A stretch of DNA of 64,000 nt from an uncultured Methylophilaceae bacterium (GCA_903870165.1 CAIQBW010000008.1:1-64000), one strand, 5' to 3'; counted from the first letter of the stretch, positions 50,426 through 61,096 are shown. The notes: a model not told the origin generated them from the sequence alone. Translations and numbers: made by a program.

Positions 50426-53080
50426 TTAAACTGTTGTTGGATTAGGGCGGCTTGCGTCGATTTTGTATTTCTTAATCGCTTCAGCAGCTTTGCTTGCAGG
50501 CAGTTTGCCTTCGTCCGCTAATGCTTTAAGCGCGGCAAGCACCACATAATATCTATCCACCTCGAAGAAGCTACGCAGCGCTTCACGACTATCACTGCGG
50601 CCATAACCATCAGTACCGAGTGACACAAAACGTTGTGGCACAAAGTTACGGATTTGGTCTGCAAATGATTTCATATAATCGGTTGATGAAATCACTGGGC
50701 CTTCTGCACCGCTCAAGCATTCAGCCACGTAGCTGAGTCTTGGTTTCTTCTCTGGATTGAGCATGTTCCAACGTTCAGCATCTAAACCTTCACGACGTAA
50801 CTCAGTGAAGCTTGTGACGCTCCAAACATCAGGTGAGACACCCCAATCTTTTTCAAGCATTTCAGCTGCTGCGATGACTTCTCGTAAGATCACGCCACTG
50901 CCCATCAATTGTACTTTAGGGCCTTTAGCTTTTGATTTGCTAAATGCGTACATGCCTTTAAGGATCCCAGCCTCTGCGCCTTTTGGCATTTCCGGGTGGC
51001 TGTAGTTTTCATTCATTAAGGTGATGTAGTAATACACGTCCTCTTGGTTCTGCACCATACGGCGCATACCTTCTTGAATAATGACCGCGAGCTCGTAGCC
51101 AAATGTTGGGTCGTAAGACACACAATTTGGAATTGTGGCTGACATCAAGTGGCTATGGCCATCTTCATGTTGTAAGCCTTCGCCGTTTAATGTGGTACGG
51201 CCAGCAGTTGCGCCGAGTACAAAGCCGCGTGCACGTGAGTCTCCCGCTGCCCAAGCTAAGTCACCAATACGTTGGAACCCGAACATTGAGTAGAAGATAT
51301 AGAACGGAATCATTTGAGTGCCGGTAACGCTGTAAGCGGTTGCCGCTGCAATCCATGAGGAGAATGCGCCCGCTTCGTTAATGCCTTCTTCCAAAATCTG
51401 ACCGTCTTTTGATTCTTTGTAGAACATCACTTGGTCGTTATCTTGTGGCTCGTATAATTGGCCAGCAGATGAGTAAATTCCCAATTGACGGAACATGCCT
51501 TCCATCCCAAATGTACGGGCTTCGTCAGGCACAATAGGCACGATGTATTTGCCGATTTGTTTATCGCGCACTAATGTTGAAAGAATGCGTACGAATGCCA
51601 TCGTGGTTGAGATTTCACGATCACCAGTGGCGGTGAGCATATTCTCAAACGCTGAAAGCTCAGGTACGACAAGCTCGTTACCTTTACGGCGGCGCGCTGG
51701 CACAGAACCGCCCATCGCTGCGCGACGCTCTGCCATGTAAACCATTTCTGGAGAGTCTGCAGGTGGTCTGTAGAAAGACAAGCTTTCAACTTGTTCGTCT
51801 GTGAGTGGTAAATCAAAGCGGTCGCGGAATGCTTTCAACGAAGCAATATCCATGCTCTTTTGTTGGTGCGTCGTATTTTGTGCCTCGCCAGCATCACCCA
51901 TGCCGTAACCTTTAACCGTCTTCGCTAAGATGACGGTTGGTTGGCCTTTGTGCTGTGTTGCTGCTGCGTAAGCTGCGTAAACTTTGTGAGGATCGTGACC
52001 GCCACGGTTTAAGCGCCAGATGTCTTGGTCAGACATGGCCGCGACCATTTCCTTCAATTGCGGATATTTGCCGAAGAAGTGTTCGCGTGTATAGGCGCCG
52101 CCCTTGGCTTTAAAGTTTTGGTATTCGCCGTCCACACACTCTTCCATGCGTTTTTTGAGCAAGCCATCTTTATCCATGGCAAGCAGTGGGTCCCAATAGG
52201 AACCCCAAATCACTTTTAATACATTCCAGCCAGAACCGCGGAAGTCAGATTCCAGCTCCTGGATGATTTTGCCATTGCCGCGCACGGGACCGTCAAGACG
52301 TTGCAAGTTGCAGTTAATCACGAAAATAAGATTGTCTAATTTCTCACGCGAAGCGAGTGAAATAGCACCTAATGATTCAGGCTCGTCCATTTCACCGTCG
52401 CCGCAGAATACCCAAACCTTGCGGTCTGATGTGTCTGCAATCCCACGGTCGTGTAGGTATTTCAAGAAGCGTGCTTGGTAAATCCCTTGCAATGGACCTA
52501 AGCCCATTGAAACGGTTGGGAACTGCCAGAAGTCAGGCATTAACCAAGGATGTGGGTAGCTTGATAAGCCATTGCCACCTGTTTCTTGGCGGAAGTTATC
52601 CATTTGGTCTTCTGTTAAGCGACCTTCTAAGAATGCACGTGCATACACGCCTGGTGATGAGTGACCTTGGAAGAATATTAAGTCGCCACCGAATTTATCA
52701 TTCGCTGCGCGGAAGAAGTGGTTAAAGCCTACGTCATATAAAGTTGCTGCAGATTGGAAGCTAGCAATGTGACCGCCCACGCCTGGGGATTTCTCGTTAG
52801 CGCGAAGTACGGTCATGATGGCGTTCCAACGAATCAGCGCACGAATACGACGCTCCATATCGGGATTGCCGGGTAATCTTTGTTGCAAATGCGTAGGAAT
52901 CGTATTTACGTACGCAGTAGTTGCATTGTAGGGTAGGTAAGCACCGGAGCGGCGCGCTTTATCAATCAGAGTTTCTAATAAGAAGTGCGCACGTTCGGTT
53001 CCCTCGTTGGCCAATACCGCATCAATGGCTTCAAGCCATTCTTGGGTTTCTTGTGGGTCAATATCGGGGGTAAATGCCAT
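50426..53080 (-). CDS. aceE: Pyruvate dehydrogenase E1 component (homodimeric type)
   Basis: 884 aa; GDGEMDEPES TPP motif; YNATTAYVNTIP. Confidence 0.98.
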   Translation of the reverse strand: MAFTPDIDPQETQEWLEAIDAVLANEGTERAHFLLETLIDKARRSGAYLPYNATTAYVNTIPTHLQQRLPGNPDMERRIRALIRWNAIMTVLRANEKSPGVGGHIASFQSAATLYDVGFNHFFRAANDKFGGDLIFFQGHSSPGVYARAFLEGRLTEDQMDNFRQETGGNGLSSYPHPWLMPDFWQFPTVSMGLGPLQGIYQARFLKYLHDRGIADTSDRKVWVFCGDGEMDEPESLGAISLASREKLDNLIFVINCNLQRLDGPVRGNGKIIQELESDFRGSGWNVLKVIWGSYWDPLLAMDKDGLLKKRMEECVDGEYQNFKAKGGAYTREHFFGKYPQLKEMVAAMSDQDIWRLNRGGHDPHKVYAAYAAATQHKGQPTVILAKTVKGYGMGDAGEAQNTTHQQKSMDIASLKAFRDRFDLPLTDEQVESLSFYRPPADSPEMVYMAERRAAMGGSVPARRRKGNELVVPELSAFENMLTATGDREISTTMAFVRILSTLVRDKQIGKYIVPIVPDEARTFGMEGMFRQLGIYSSAGQLYEPQDNDQVMFYKESKDGQILEEGINEAGAFSSWIAAATAYSVTGTQMIPFYIFYSMFGFQRIGDLAWAAGDSRARGFVLGATAGRTTLNGEGLQHEDGHSHLMSATIPNCVSYDPTFGYELAVIIQEGMRRMVQNQEDVYYYITLMNENYSHPEMPKGAEAGILKGMYAFSKSKAKGPKVQLMGSGVILREVIAAAEMLEKDWGVSPDVWSVTSFTELRREGLDAERWNMLNPEKKPRLSYVAECLSGAEGPVISSTDYMKSFADQIRNFVPQRFVSLGTDGYGRSDSREALRSFFEVDRYYVVLAALKALADEGKLPASKAAEAIKKYKIDASRPNPTTV

Positions 53081-53099
53081 GTGGTGGTTCTCCAGGAAA

Positions 53100-53119
53100 C
53101 TTTTAGACTGGTCTAAAAG
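53100..53119. promoter_or_regulatory. Perfect inverted repeat upstream of aceE, candidate operator
   Basis: CTTTTAGAC-TG-GTCTAAAAG, 20 bp upstream of the aceE start. Confidence 0.55.
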
Positions 53120-53335
53120 GTATAATCAACTAGACGTATTACAACGCTAGGTCGTTTATCATTTAATGCTTAAATCAATAAGAGATTGATTGGCTAACCT
53201 TCATCATCGCTTTTTTGACTGATTTGGTCAAGTTTTGGCCGGGTTTTGCTAGATAAATTAATTGCATAAATATTGTTTATTTAGCGAAATTAATGAAATT
53301 TAACGACATTTAAACGAATATAGTGAGGTTTTTGC

Positions 53336-54799
53336 ATGTCCATTACCCTAAAACAAAATTTAGCCATCGCGGATGAGAAATTATTAATCTCTCAATCACA
53401 TCTTTTATTTGTGTTGCCTGCTGAGCGCCCTAAAAATTTACCGTTTTCTGATATTTTGGATGCCAAGCTTAGACGTACCAGCAAGAAATATACCGATTTA
53501 AGTAAGTCTGCTGTTGTGGCTGATTTGCCTCATGGTGCTGTGGCAAGCTGGGTCGTGCTGGAGGATGGCTTGTCGCCGTTTAAGCGGCATACCTTATTGC
53601 GTAAAGCGATAAAGCCCTTGCTGGATGAAAAACCAAAGGCGCTAGCAATTTCGGTTTTTGGCACAGAAGAAGTGCGTAAACAATCAGCAGAAGATGCGTT
53701 TTATGTGGCAAGTGTGAATGCGGCTGAGCTTCCCCAGCGCAAGGGTGCGGAATCGCAAAAAGAGTCTCAGTCACAAGTGTTGGATGTTATGGGGGTGTAT
53801 GGCTGGCAAGATGTGGATGGTTTTGCGGACATTCAAGCGCTGGTTGCAGGGAATGTATTGACGAGAACACTCACGATGATGCCGCCAAATGAGCTTAATC
53901 CTACCCAATATTGCGCTAAAATCGCCGAACTTGCAAAATTGAATGGCTGGCAACATCAGGTCTTTGATATGCCAAAATTGACCCAAATGGGTGCGGGCGC
54001 TTTTGTGGCAGTTGGACAAGGCTCTGATCCGCAAGATGCAGCGATTGTGCATCTCACTTATTTACCTAAGGATGCTCAGAAGCACATTGCGCTGGTAGGG
54101 AAGGGCATCTGTTTTGATACTGGTGGACATAATCTTAAGCCGGCTAAATATATGAGCGGCATGCATGAAGATATGAATGGTTCTGCTGTGGCTTTGGGTG
54201 TGTTGCTTGCTGCTACAAAAGCGAAATTACCAATCAAGATTGATTGCTGGCTCGCAATTGCGCAAAACCACATTGGACCGCTTGCCTATAAACAAAACGA
54301 TGTGGTGACCGCGCTCAATGGCACCACCATTGAAATCGTGCATACCGATGCCGAAGGTCGCATGGTGTTGGCGGACACATTGACGTTAGCTTCCCGTGAA
54401 AAACCAGACTGGATGGTGGACTTTGCAACACTGACAGGTAGCATGGTGAGTGCCTTAGGTGACCGTTACAGTGGTGTCTTAGGTAATAAGCCTGAGCTGC
54501 TTTGTAAAGCTGTAGGTGTAGGGGCTGCTGTGGGTGAGCGGGTTTGCGCCTTCCCATTCGATGATGACTATGACGAGGATCTGGAGAGCAGCATTGCTGA
54601 TGTAAAACAATGCACGTTAGAGGGCGGCGCCGACCACGTTCATGCTACTCGGTTCTTGGCGAAGTTTATTGAGAACGACACCCCGTGGTTGCATGTGGAT
54701 CTTTCTTCATACAACCGCAAGGGTGGGTTAGGTGCTGTGTCAAGTGATGTCAACGGATTTGGTGTTGCGTTGACGTTTGAACTTCTTAAGCGGTATTAA
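53336..54799 (+). CDS. Leucyl aminopeptidase family protein (M17)
   Basis: GKGICFDTGGHNLKPAKYMSGMHEDMNGSAVALG and HTDAEGRMVLADTL. Confidence 0.9.
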   Translation: MSITLKQNLAIADEKLLISQSHLLFVLPAERPKNLPFSDILDAKLRRTSKKYTDLSKSAVVADLPHGAVASWVVLEDGLSPFKRHTLLRKAIKPLLDEKPKALAISVFGTEEVRKQSAEDAFYVASVNAAELPQRKGAESQKESQSQVLDVMGVYGWQDVDGFADIQALVAGNVLTRTLTMMPPNELNPTQYCAKIAELAKLNGWQHQVFDMPKLTQMGAGAFVAVGQGSDPQDAAIVHLTYLPKDAQKHIALVGKGICFDTGGHNLKPAKYMSGMHEDMNGSAVALGVLLAATKAKLPIKIDCWLAIAQNHIGPLAYKQNDVVTALNGTTIEIVHTDAEGRMVLADTLTLASREKPDWMVDFATLTGSMVSALGDRYSGVLGNKPELLCKAVGVGAAVGERVCAFPFDDDYDEDLESSIADVKQCTLEGGADHVHATRFLAKFIENDTPWLHVDLSSYNRKGGLGAVSSDVNGFGVALTFELLKRY

Positions 54800-55560
54800 T
54801 TAAAAGGGAAGGCGACGATCGATTTAATGACCCAGTCGTCTTCCGCTTTTTGGTAGCCGTGGCCGATGCCAAAATTTACATCCATCCCTTTTACCTTAAA
54901 GTCAGCTGCTAGATAGGTAGTGTGCTCTTGGTTTTTCCAGCCTTGTAGATTACTGACCGGCCCTAATCCTGCATAGTGCTCAACGCCCAGCTCAAGATCT
55001 TCATTGATTTTGCGCTTGATCATGAATGCAGGCTCAAAACTCGCTGTGTGCATCCCGCCTTTTGAAAGCGGGATCTCCACGATTGGATTAACGACAAATG
55101 TCCATTCGTCTATATGGGTGCCAATGACTGGACGCAACTCCATGTTCCACATAGAGTCGGTGACCTTAAGTGTGCTATACCCAAATTCAGTGTTGAGTCC
55201 CCAAAAGAAATGCTCATCCTCTGCTTGTTGGTGCATATATTTAAGGCGTGGCCGAAGTCCTGTGAGATAAAAGTTCCCATCACTGGATAATGCGGTTGGA
55301 ACATAGAGACCGGCTTCAAACTCTTTGTTGATGCCATAAGAAAACTCCGCCTGCGCCTGAAAGCGATGGTTTGACACAAGCTCACCAGGGTGACTGACCG
55401 CTGTTGAACCTTGTGGTACGTAGTTTAGATGGAGCTCTAATCCGTACTCGCCTGGTGCATTCATTTCATCTGTGTATACCTGAATCTCGTCAGGCGCTCC
55501 AAAAGCGTTGGCCGACGCAAGGGTACTTAATGCGATGATGGATGCGTATAGTTTTTTCAT
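54796..55560 (-). CDS. Hypothetical outer-membrane/periplasmic beta-rich protein with signal peptide (ORF opens at 55578)
   Basis: MKKLYASIIALSTLASANAFGA signal peptide; alternating aromatic/polar strands. Confidence 0.65.
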   Translation of the reverse strand: MKKLYASIIALSTLASANAFGAPDEIQVYTDEMNAPGEYGLELHLNYVPQGSTAVSHPGELVSNHRFQAQAEFSYGINKEFEAGLYVPTALSSDGNFYLTGLRPRLKYMHQQAEDEHFFWGLNTEFGYSTLKVTDSMWNMELRPVIGTHIDEWTFVVNPIVEIPLSKGGMHTASFEPAFMIKRKINEDLELGVEHYAGLGPVSNLQGWKNQEHTTYLAADFKVKGMDVNFGIGHGYQKAEDDWVIKSIVAFPFN

Positions 55561-55623
55561 GTTATTTCTCGGTCGCAAATTAATAGTTAATGATAGTCGT
55601 TCTTCGGGATGGCGAAATATTTT

Positions 55624-56622
55624 TTACTGATGCAACCAAGCCCCTAGGCTTAGCAGCATTCTCTGATAACGCTGCCCATTTAAAATGGCATCTAGATTTT
55701 GATAGGCGAAATTGTCGCACGGTGAAATCAGGAACTGTGATAGCCATTCTAAGTCTTGAATAATGCTAAGCGTGTCTCGATCTGTCGCGCGATAGCCACT
55801 GTAGGCGAGTGCGCTTGCAAGCCGACTATTCGCAAGCTTCATGTGGTAAATCGCAGGTGTGTGGTTGACCCTCTTTAAGATTTCTTGATTCTCCTGCATG
55901 CTGGTGAGTGCTTCTTGCATGATTTGCTTCGTGGTCGGCGGCTGTTTATAGCGCTTGATATTCATGGCCTGTGTATGAGTTTTAATCAAGGGCTGTGGAC
56001 GTAAGTAACGATAGCCCATCTGTGCCTTACTGCCGTTTTCAATGCTTAATGGAATGTCTTGCTGCAATGCTAATGCGAGTTCAAACAGGTGATAAGCATT
56101 GCCTTGCTTGAGTTCGATCTCTAACTCTTCAATGGGGCAGATATGTTCGCAGGCTTTGTCAGTAGAATTTTTGAGGTCGCCAATATCCACAGAAACCTCA
56201 ATCACTGAGTCGTCGGGATATTGAAGCAACCAGTCAGTGCGAACAACATCCACGATAAACACGGGTTTGAGCGAATCTCTTAAGCGGAGATCGGCAAAGA
56301 TATTTTTTAAATGTGGCTCGGTAATCTTGTTAAAGTCAGGCTCGTTTCTGGTGAGCAAGTCCTCCCACTCGAGTCGCTGATGCAAGCCGCCCACAGATTG
56401 CCCGGTACTTTTGATCGCTTGAAACCAGCTTCCCGCCATGCTTCGGACACGTAAGTTGAGACCTGCATCCAGTAAAGATAGATCCGGGGTGTCGTAATAG
56501 ATGCTGACGAGTTTGCGTGTCCACGGCGCCTCTATTAAACGCTCAGTAATAGCAGGGTGCTTGTTTAAGAGGTGCGCGCTGGATTCTGCAATGCGAAGCT
56601 TGAGTTCGATTTCGTTGGCCAT
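55624..56622 (-). CDS. CYTH domain protein with short C-terminal CHAD-like region
   Basis: EIELKLRI (CYTH ExExK), YYDTPDLSLLDAGLNLRVRS. Confidence 0.82.
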   Translation of the reverse strand: MANEIELKLRIAESSAHLLNKHPAITERLIEAPWTRKLVSIYYDTPDLSLLDAGLNLRVRSMAGSWFQAIKSTGQSVGGLHQRLEWEDLLTRNEPDFNKITEPHLKNIFADLRLRDSLKPVFIVDVVRTDWLLQYPDDSVIEVSVDIGDLKNSTDKACEHICPIEELEIELKQGNAYHLFELALALQQDIPLSIENGSKAQMGYRYLRPQPLIKTHTQAMNIKRYKQPPTTKQIMQEALTSMQENQEILKRVNHTPAIYHMKLANSRLASALAYSGYRATDRDTLSIIQDLEWLSQFLISPCDNFAYQNLDAILNGQRYQRMLLSLGAWLHQ

Positions 56623-56660
56623 GAGTTGCTATTGTGGCTTGAGCGAGACGGCTAGGATGA

Positions 56661-57113
56661 CTAAAGCATCTCAGGAGAGATAACCGCACGAATGATCGCT
56701 TGCTCTTCCTCTGCACGAATTCGGCTAGCAATCCACCAAATTGAGGTTTTTTTGACGCACCAGAAGTGTGTTTTACGCGTCATGGCGATGGCCGCTGCCA
56801 CACCTAAGGTGGGTTGGTGGCCGACAATCAATACGGAGCCTTTGCTCGTATCCCAGTTGGCTGCTTTCAATAAATCGTGAGGGGAGCCGCCAGGTGCAAG
56901 TTCGGGAAGTGTTGTAAACGGAAGTTCAAGCGCGCTCGCAGTTTGCTGGGCGCGCTTGGCAGGGCTCACCAAGATCTGTGTATCTTTAGGCAAGCGGGGC
57001 TTAAGCCAGTCCGCCATTTTTTTGGCTTGCTCATGACCCTTTTCAGTAAGTGCACGTTCGTCATCTGGGTAGCCCTCTTCGGCTTCCGCGTGACGCCATA
57101 AAATTAGTTCCAT
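56661..57113 (-). CDS. sixA: Phosphohistidine phosphatase SixA
   Basis: MELILWRHAEAEEGYPDDERALTEKGHEQAKKMADWL. Confidence 0.92.
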   Translation of the reverse strand: MELILWRHAEAEEGYPDDERALTEKGHEQAKKMADWLKPRLPKDTQILVSPAKRAQQTASALELPFTTLPELAPGGSPHDLLKAANWDTSKGSVLIVGHQPTLGVAAAIAMTRKTHFWCVKKTSIWWIASRIRAEEEQAIIRAVISPEML

Positions 57114-57208
57114 CGTCGGGATTGATTTCGTTCAAATGTATGTAAAAATGGTATAGCGAAAAATGATTTTTTGAAAGTGATTTTTCGCCTGATTGGCCCG
57201 TAAACGCT

Positions 57209-58198
57209 TTGTCTCGAGAAATGAGTGATGATTTGAATTTGGATGTTTATTTACCCCGTTTTGCCCAGTTCCTGCTGAGCGGCGATGACGCGAGAGCTTT
57301 TGCTAAGCTATGCGCAGTCGGCACATGGGAGGTGGATGCTAAGCATCCCATCGAGGCAAGCCTTTGCAAGCAGTTTGGTATAAAAAAGCAGGCGGATTGG
57401 CCTTTGGCACCGCTTGCATTGATGGGTGAGGGTGAAGAGCAAAAAACAGGGTATTGGTTGTTAGCGCATCCCGTACATTTTGTGTTGCAGCGTGACTACT
57501 TTACCCTAGGTGATCTAGTGCGTTTAAGCACGGATGAAGTGAAGTCATTGTCAGCAGATCTCAATCAACACTTCGCGCAAGAGGGCTTCAGTTTCTTGCC
57601 AAGTAAGGCGGGTGATTTTCTATATCTGCATGTGAATGGTGATGTGGATGTCACCACTTTTTTGCTGTCTGAAGCCATGGGGCGGGATGTTGGCAAGCAT
57701 ATGCCATCGGGCAAAGATGGCATGAAACTTCAGGCTTTACTCAATGAAGTGCAAATGCTTTTGCATGACCATCCAATGAATCAGGCGCGGGAGCAAAACG
57801 CCTTGTCGCCCGTGAATAGCCTTTGGCTTTCTGGTGGCGGACGTGTTGAGTCAATGAATCAGTCAGCGAAAGAGTTAAGTGTTCAATTTTTTGCGAGCGA
57901 CATCTTTAGTTTTGGGTTAGCCAAGTGGGCTGGCATCCCTTGCCAAACATTAGCGGCAGCTGATAGGGCATTAAAGCCAGCAGGTGATGTGGTGGTGGTG
58001 ACGGATAACCATGACTTGGAACGGGATTGGTTTGCACCGTTATTGCAAAGGCTCAAGAAAAAAGAGCTTAAGGCCCTGCGCTTTCATTTTGATGTGCACG
58101 GCATGACGTTTACGCTAAACCTTAAATCGCTCGATACTTGGAAGTTCTGGCGGAAGGCATCGCCAATCTCTTCTTATTTTAATGTAGTGGACGCTTAA
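57209..58198 (+). CDS. Conserved hypothetical protein upstream of recJ (phosphoglycerate-mutase-like annotation in related bacteria)
   Basis: 330-aa intact ORF directly upstream of recJ; pattern NSLWLSGGGR. Confidence 0.7.
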   Translation: MSREMSDDLNLDVYLPRFAQFLLSGDDARAFAKLCAVGTWEVDAKHPIEASLCKQFGIKKQADWPLAPLALMGEGEEQKTGYWLLAHPVHFVLQRDYFTLGDLVRLSTDEVKSLSADLNQHFAQEGFSFLPSKAGDFLYLHVNGDVDVTTFLLSEAMGRDVGKHMPSGKDGMKLQALLNEVQMLLHDHPMNQAREQNALSPVNSLWLSGGGRVESMNQSAKELSVQFFASDIFSFGLAKWAGIPCQTLAAADRALKPAGDVVVVTDNHDLERDWFAPLLQRLKKKELKALRFHFDVHGMTFTLNLKSLDTWKFWRKASPISSYFNVVDA

Positions 58199-58201
58199 AC
58201 A

Positions 58202-59908
58202 ATGGTCAGTATTGTGAGACGTTCTTTTAATATGGATGTGGCTGATGGTTTGGCCAAAGATGGTGTGATGCCCCTCTTGGCAAGGGTATTGGCGGCGCGG
58301 GGCATTGCTCAGTCCGCACAGCTCGATGTATCACTCGCTAAACTGGTTCCTCCCGAGCGGCTTACTAATGCGCCCCAGATGGCGGTATTACTTGCTGATG
58401 CGATCGCACAGAAGCAGTCCATCTTAGTGGTCGGGGACTATGACTGTGATGGCGCCACGGCCACGGCGGTTGCGATGTGTGGGCTGCGAAGCATGGGCGC
58501 ATCGGTCGACTATCTAGTGCCCAACCGTTTTGAGTATGGTTACGGCTTAACCCCTGAAATTGTTAAGCTCGCTGCAAAGGCCAGTCCCGATATCATCATC
58601 ACGGTCGATAATGGTATTGCGAGTGTAGAAGGCGTCGAAAAAGCGAACAGTCTAGGCATCAAGGTGCTCGTCACAGACCACCATTTGCCGGGGGATGAAA
58701 AACCAGCCGCAACCTGTATCGTGAACCCGAACCAGCGAGGGTGTGATTTTCCGAGTAAAAACCTAGCAGGCGTCGGCACGATTTTTTATGTGATGCTGGC
58801 GCTTCGTGCTGAGCTTCGAAGTCGCGGCGTGTTTACTGATAAGCCAGAACCTAACCTAACGGAGCTCTTGGATATCGTGGCGCTTGGCACGGTGGCTGAC
58901 TTGGTGAAGCTTGATGACAATAATCGTATTCTGGTGGAACAGGGATTGCGCCGTATTCGCGCGGGTAAAGCATGCCCAGCCATTCGCGCGCTTCTTAAAT
59001 TAGCCGGGCGAGATGCCTCAAAAGCCAACGCGCAGGATTTAGGTTTTAGCGTGGGGCCAAGGCTCAACGCTGCCGGGCGGCTCGATGACATGGCGCTCGG
59101 CATTGCCTGTTTGATTTCGGATGATGAAACTGAAGCCACTGTCATGGCGCAGCGACTTCATACCATGAATTTAGAGCGCCGGGCGATTGAAGCAGATATG
59201 CAGGAGGCGGCGAGTATTTCTTTGGAAGAAGTCGATGTCAGCGGCCAATTTAGTTTGAGTATTTTTGAGCCGGATTGGCACCAAGGCGTGATTGGTATTT
59301 TGGCCTCGCGTGTCAAAGAGCAATTTCACCGCCCGGTGATTGCCTTTGCATTAGGGGGTGATGGCAACCTCAAAGGCTCTGGGCGCTCGATTAAGGGCTT
59401 ACATTTGCGTGACGCTTTGGATCTTGTTTCGAAACGGCATCCAGATTTAATTCTAAAATTTGGGGGTCACGCAATGGCAGCTGGTCTGACGATCCCGCAT
59501 CACGGCTTTGATCGATTTAAAACCGCTTTTGAAGAGGTCGCAGCGAGTTTGCTCACGCCGGCTGACTTAGACGCGGTGATTGAAACCGATGGCTCGCTGG
59601 CCGCGCATGAGGTGGACTGGGATGTGGCTGTCGCACTTGATAAACAAGTCTGGGGACAGGGCTTTCCAGCCCCACTCTTTAGTGATGAATTTTTTGTGAA
59701 GTTGCAAAAGGTCGTCGGTGAGCGGCATTTAAAGCTTTCGCTCCAAAAGGTGGATGATCAAACGGGCCGCATGTTCGATGCGATCTATTTTCAGCAGGCC
59801 ACCTTCTTGCCGCCCAAAGTACAGGTCGTGTATGAGCTTCAGACCAACGAGTTTAACGGTCGCCAGGGTGTGCAGCTCAATATACGCCATTGTGCGCCGC
59901 TTGAGTAA
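58202..59908 (+). CDS. recJ: Single-stranded-DNA-specific exonuclease RecJ
   Basis: DHH motifs: VVGDYDCDGATATA, VLVTDHHLPG, FGGHAMAAGLT. Confidence 0.97.
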   Translation: MVSIVRRSFNMDVADGLAKDGVMPLLARVLAARGIAQSAQLDVSLAKLVPPERLTNAPQMAVLLADAIAQKQSILVVGDYDCDGATATAVAMCGLRSMGASVDYLVPNRFEYGYGLTPEIVKLAAKASPDIIITVDNGIASVEGVEKANSLGIKVLVTDHHLPGDEKPAATCIVNPNQRGCDFPSKNLAGVGTIFYVMLALRAELRSRGVFTDKPEPNLTELLDIVALGTVADLVKLDDNNRILVEQGLRRIRAGKACPAIRALLKLAGRDASKANAQDLGFSVGPRLNAAGRLDDMALGIACLISDDETEATVMAQRLHTMNLERRAIEADMQEAASISLEEVDVSGQFSLSIFEPDWHQGVIGILASRVKEQFHRPVIAFALGGDGNLKGSGRSIKGLHLRDALDLVSKRHPDLILKFGGHAMAAGLTIPHHGFDRFKTAFEEVAASLLTPADLDAVIETDGSLAAHEVDWDVAVALDKQVWGQGFPAPLFSDEFFVKLQKVVGERHLKLSLQKVDDQTGRMFDAIYFQQATFLPPKVQVVYELQTNEFNGRQGVQLNIRHCAPLE

Positions 59909-59955
59909 TGCCGTGTCCAAGCGTAGAATTCGCGTCATATTTAAAGGGTTGAAAT

Positions 59956-60717
59956 ATGCGCCGTAAGCTTGTTGTTGCGAATTGGAAAATGCATGGGTCG
60001 ATTGCTCAAAACCAGCAGTTGTTCGAGGCGTTCAAACAAAAACTCGCGCATATTGATCATGTCGATTTCGCGGTCTGTGTACCATACCCTTACCTCTTTC
60101 AAGCGCAGGTCGTCCTAGGCGGCACGAATATCGCCTGGGGGGCGCAGAACGTGGGTAAATATCCTGTCGGCGCCTATACCGGTGAGGTGGCAGCCAGTAT
60201 GCTGCGTGACTTCGATGCAAGTTACGTTATCCTAGGTCACTCTGAACGCAGCACGGCTTACTGCGAGAGCGGTGAGAATATCGCGGCTAAATTTGTGACG
60301 GCAAAAAATGCAGGCTTAACGCCGATTTTGTGTGTGGGGGAAACCTTGCAAGAGCGTGAGGCTGGGATGGAGCAAGCGGTGGTCGCCGAGCAGTTAGACG
60401 CGATTTTGCTCAGCCAAGGCGGCGCGATCTTTGATCATGCTGTGGTGTCGTATGAGCCGATCTGGGCGATCGGCACGGGCTTAAGTGCGACGCCTGAGCA
60501 GGCGCAGAGCATGCACGAGTTCATCCGTCGACGCATTGCTGCTTACGATGCCAAGGCTGCGAATAGCTTGCGCATCCTCTATGGGGGTAGCGTAAATCCC
60601 GTAAATGCGTCACAATTACTAGTTATGCAGGATATTGACGGCGGCCTCATCGGACGCTGTTCATTAGATGCGAACGATTTTGAAAAAATTTGTCTTGCTG
60701 TAGCTTCAGCGCGTTAG
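59956..60717 (+). CDS. tpiA: Triosephosphate isomerase
   Basis: [34 protein letters not shown]. Confidence 0.98.
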   Translation: MRRKLVVANWKMHGSIAQNQQLFEAFKQKLAHIDHVDFAVCVPYPYLFQAQVVLGGTNIAWGAQNVGKYPVGAYTGEVAASMLRDFDASYVILGHSERSTAYCESGENIAAKFVTAKNAGLTPILCVGETLQEREAGMEQAVVAEQLDAILLSQGGAIFDHAVVSYEPIWAIGTGLSATPEQAQSMHEFIRRRIAAYDAKAANSLRILYGGSVNPVNASQLLVMQDIDGGLIGRCSLDANDFEKICLAVASAR

Positions 60718-60749
60718 TCAGTTTAAGCCTATTTGGAAAATAAGAGATT

Positions 60750-61088
60750 ATGGAAAATTTAGTCACAGTGATTCACGTATTAGCAGCCGCTGGTGTGATT
60801 GGCCTCGTTCTATTGCAGCACGGCAAGGGTGCTGATATGGGCGCAGCTTTTGGTAGCGGGGCATCAGGTAGTCTATTTGGTGTGAGCGGTTCATCTAATT
60901 TCATGAGCCGTGCCACAGCGATCTGCGTGGCTGTGTTCTTCACAACGAGTTTAACGCTCGCTTATCTGTCTGGCCACCGCGCTGACCGTGTGAGCGTAGT
61001 GAAAGCAGTCGCAACTCAGCAAGCAGCACAAAAACCTGCAGTAGCGCCCGTAGCGCCTGCGCCAGCAAACAAGGAAGTTCCTCAGTAA
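60750..61088 (+). CDS. secG: Preprotein translocase subunit SecG
   Basis: VIGLVLLQHGKGADMGAAFGSGASGSLFGVSGSSNFMSRATA. Confidence 0.96.
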   Translation: MENLVTVIHVLAAAGVIGLVLLQHGKGADMGAAFGSGASGSLFGVSGSSNFMSRATAICVAVFFTTSLTLAYLSGHRADRVSVVKAVATQQAAQKPAVAPVAPAPANKEVPQ

Positions 61089-61096
61089 ATAAATTC

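Noticed and set aside
53205-53235. TTGAC-N7-GTCAA inverted repeat upstream of the M17 peptidase
   Set aside because: Only 5-bp arms in AT-rich sequence; expected by chance.
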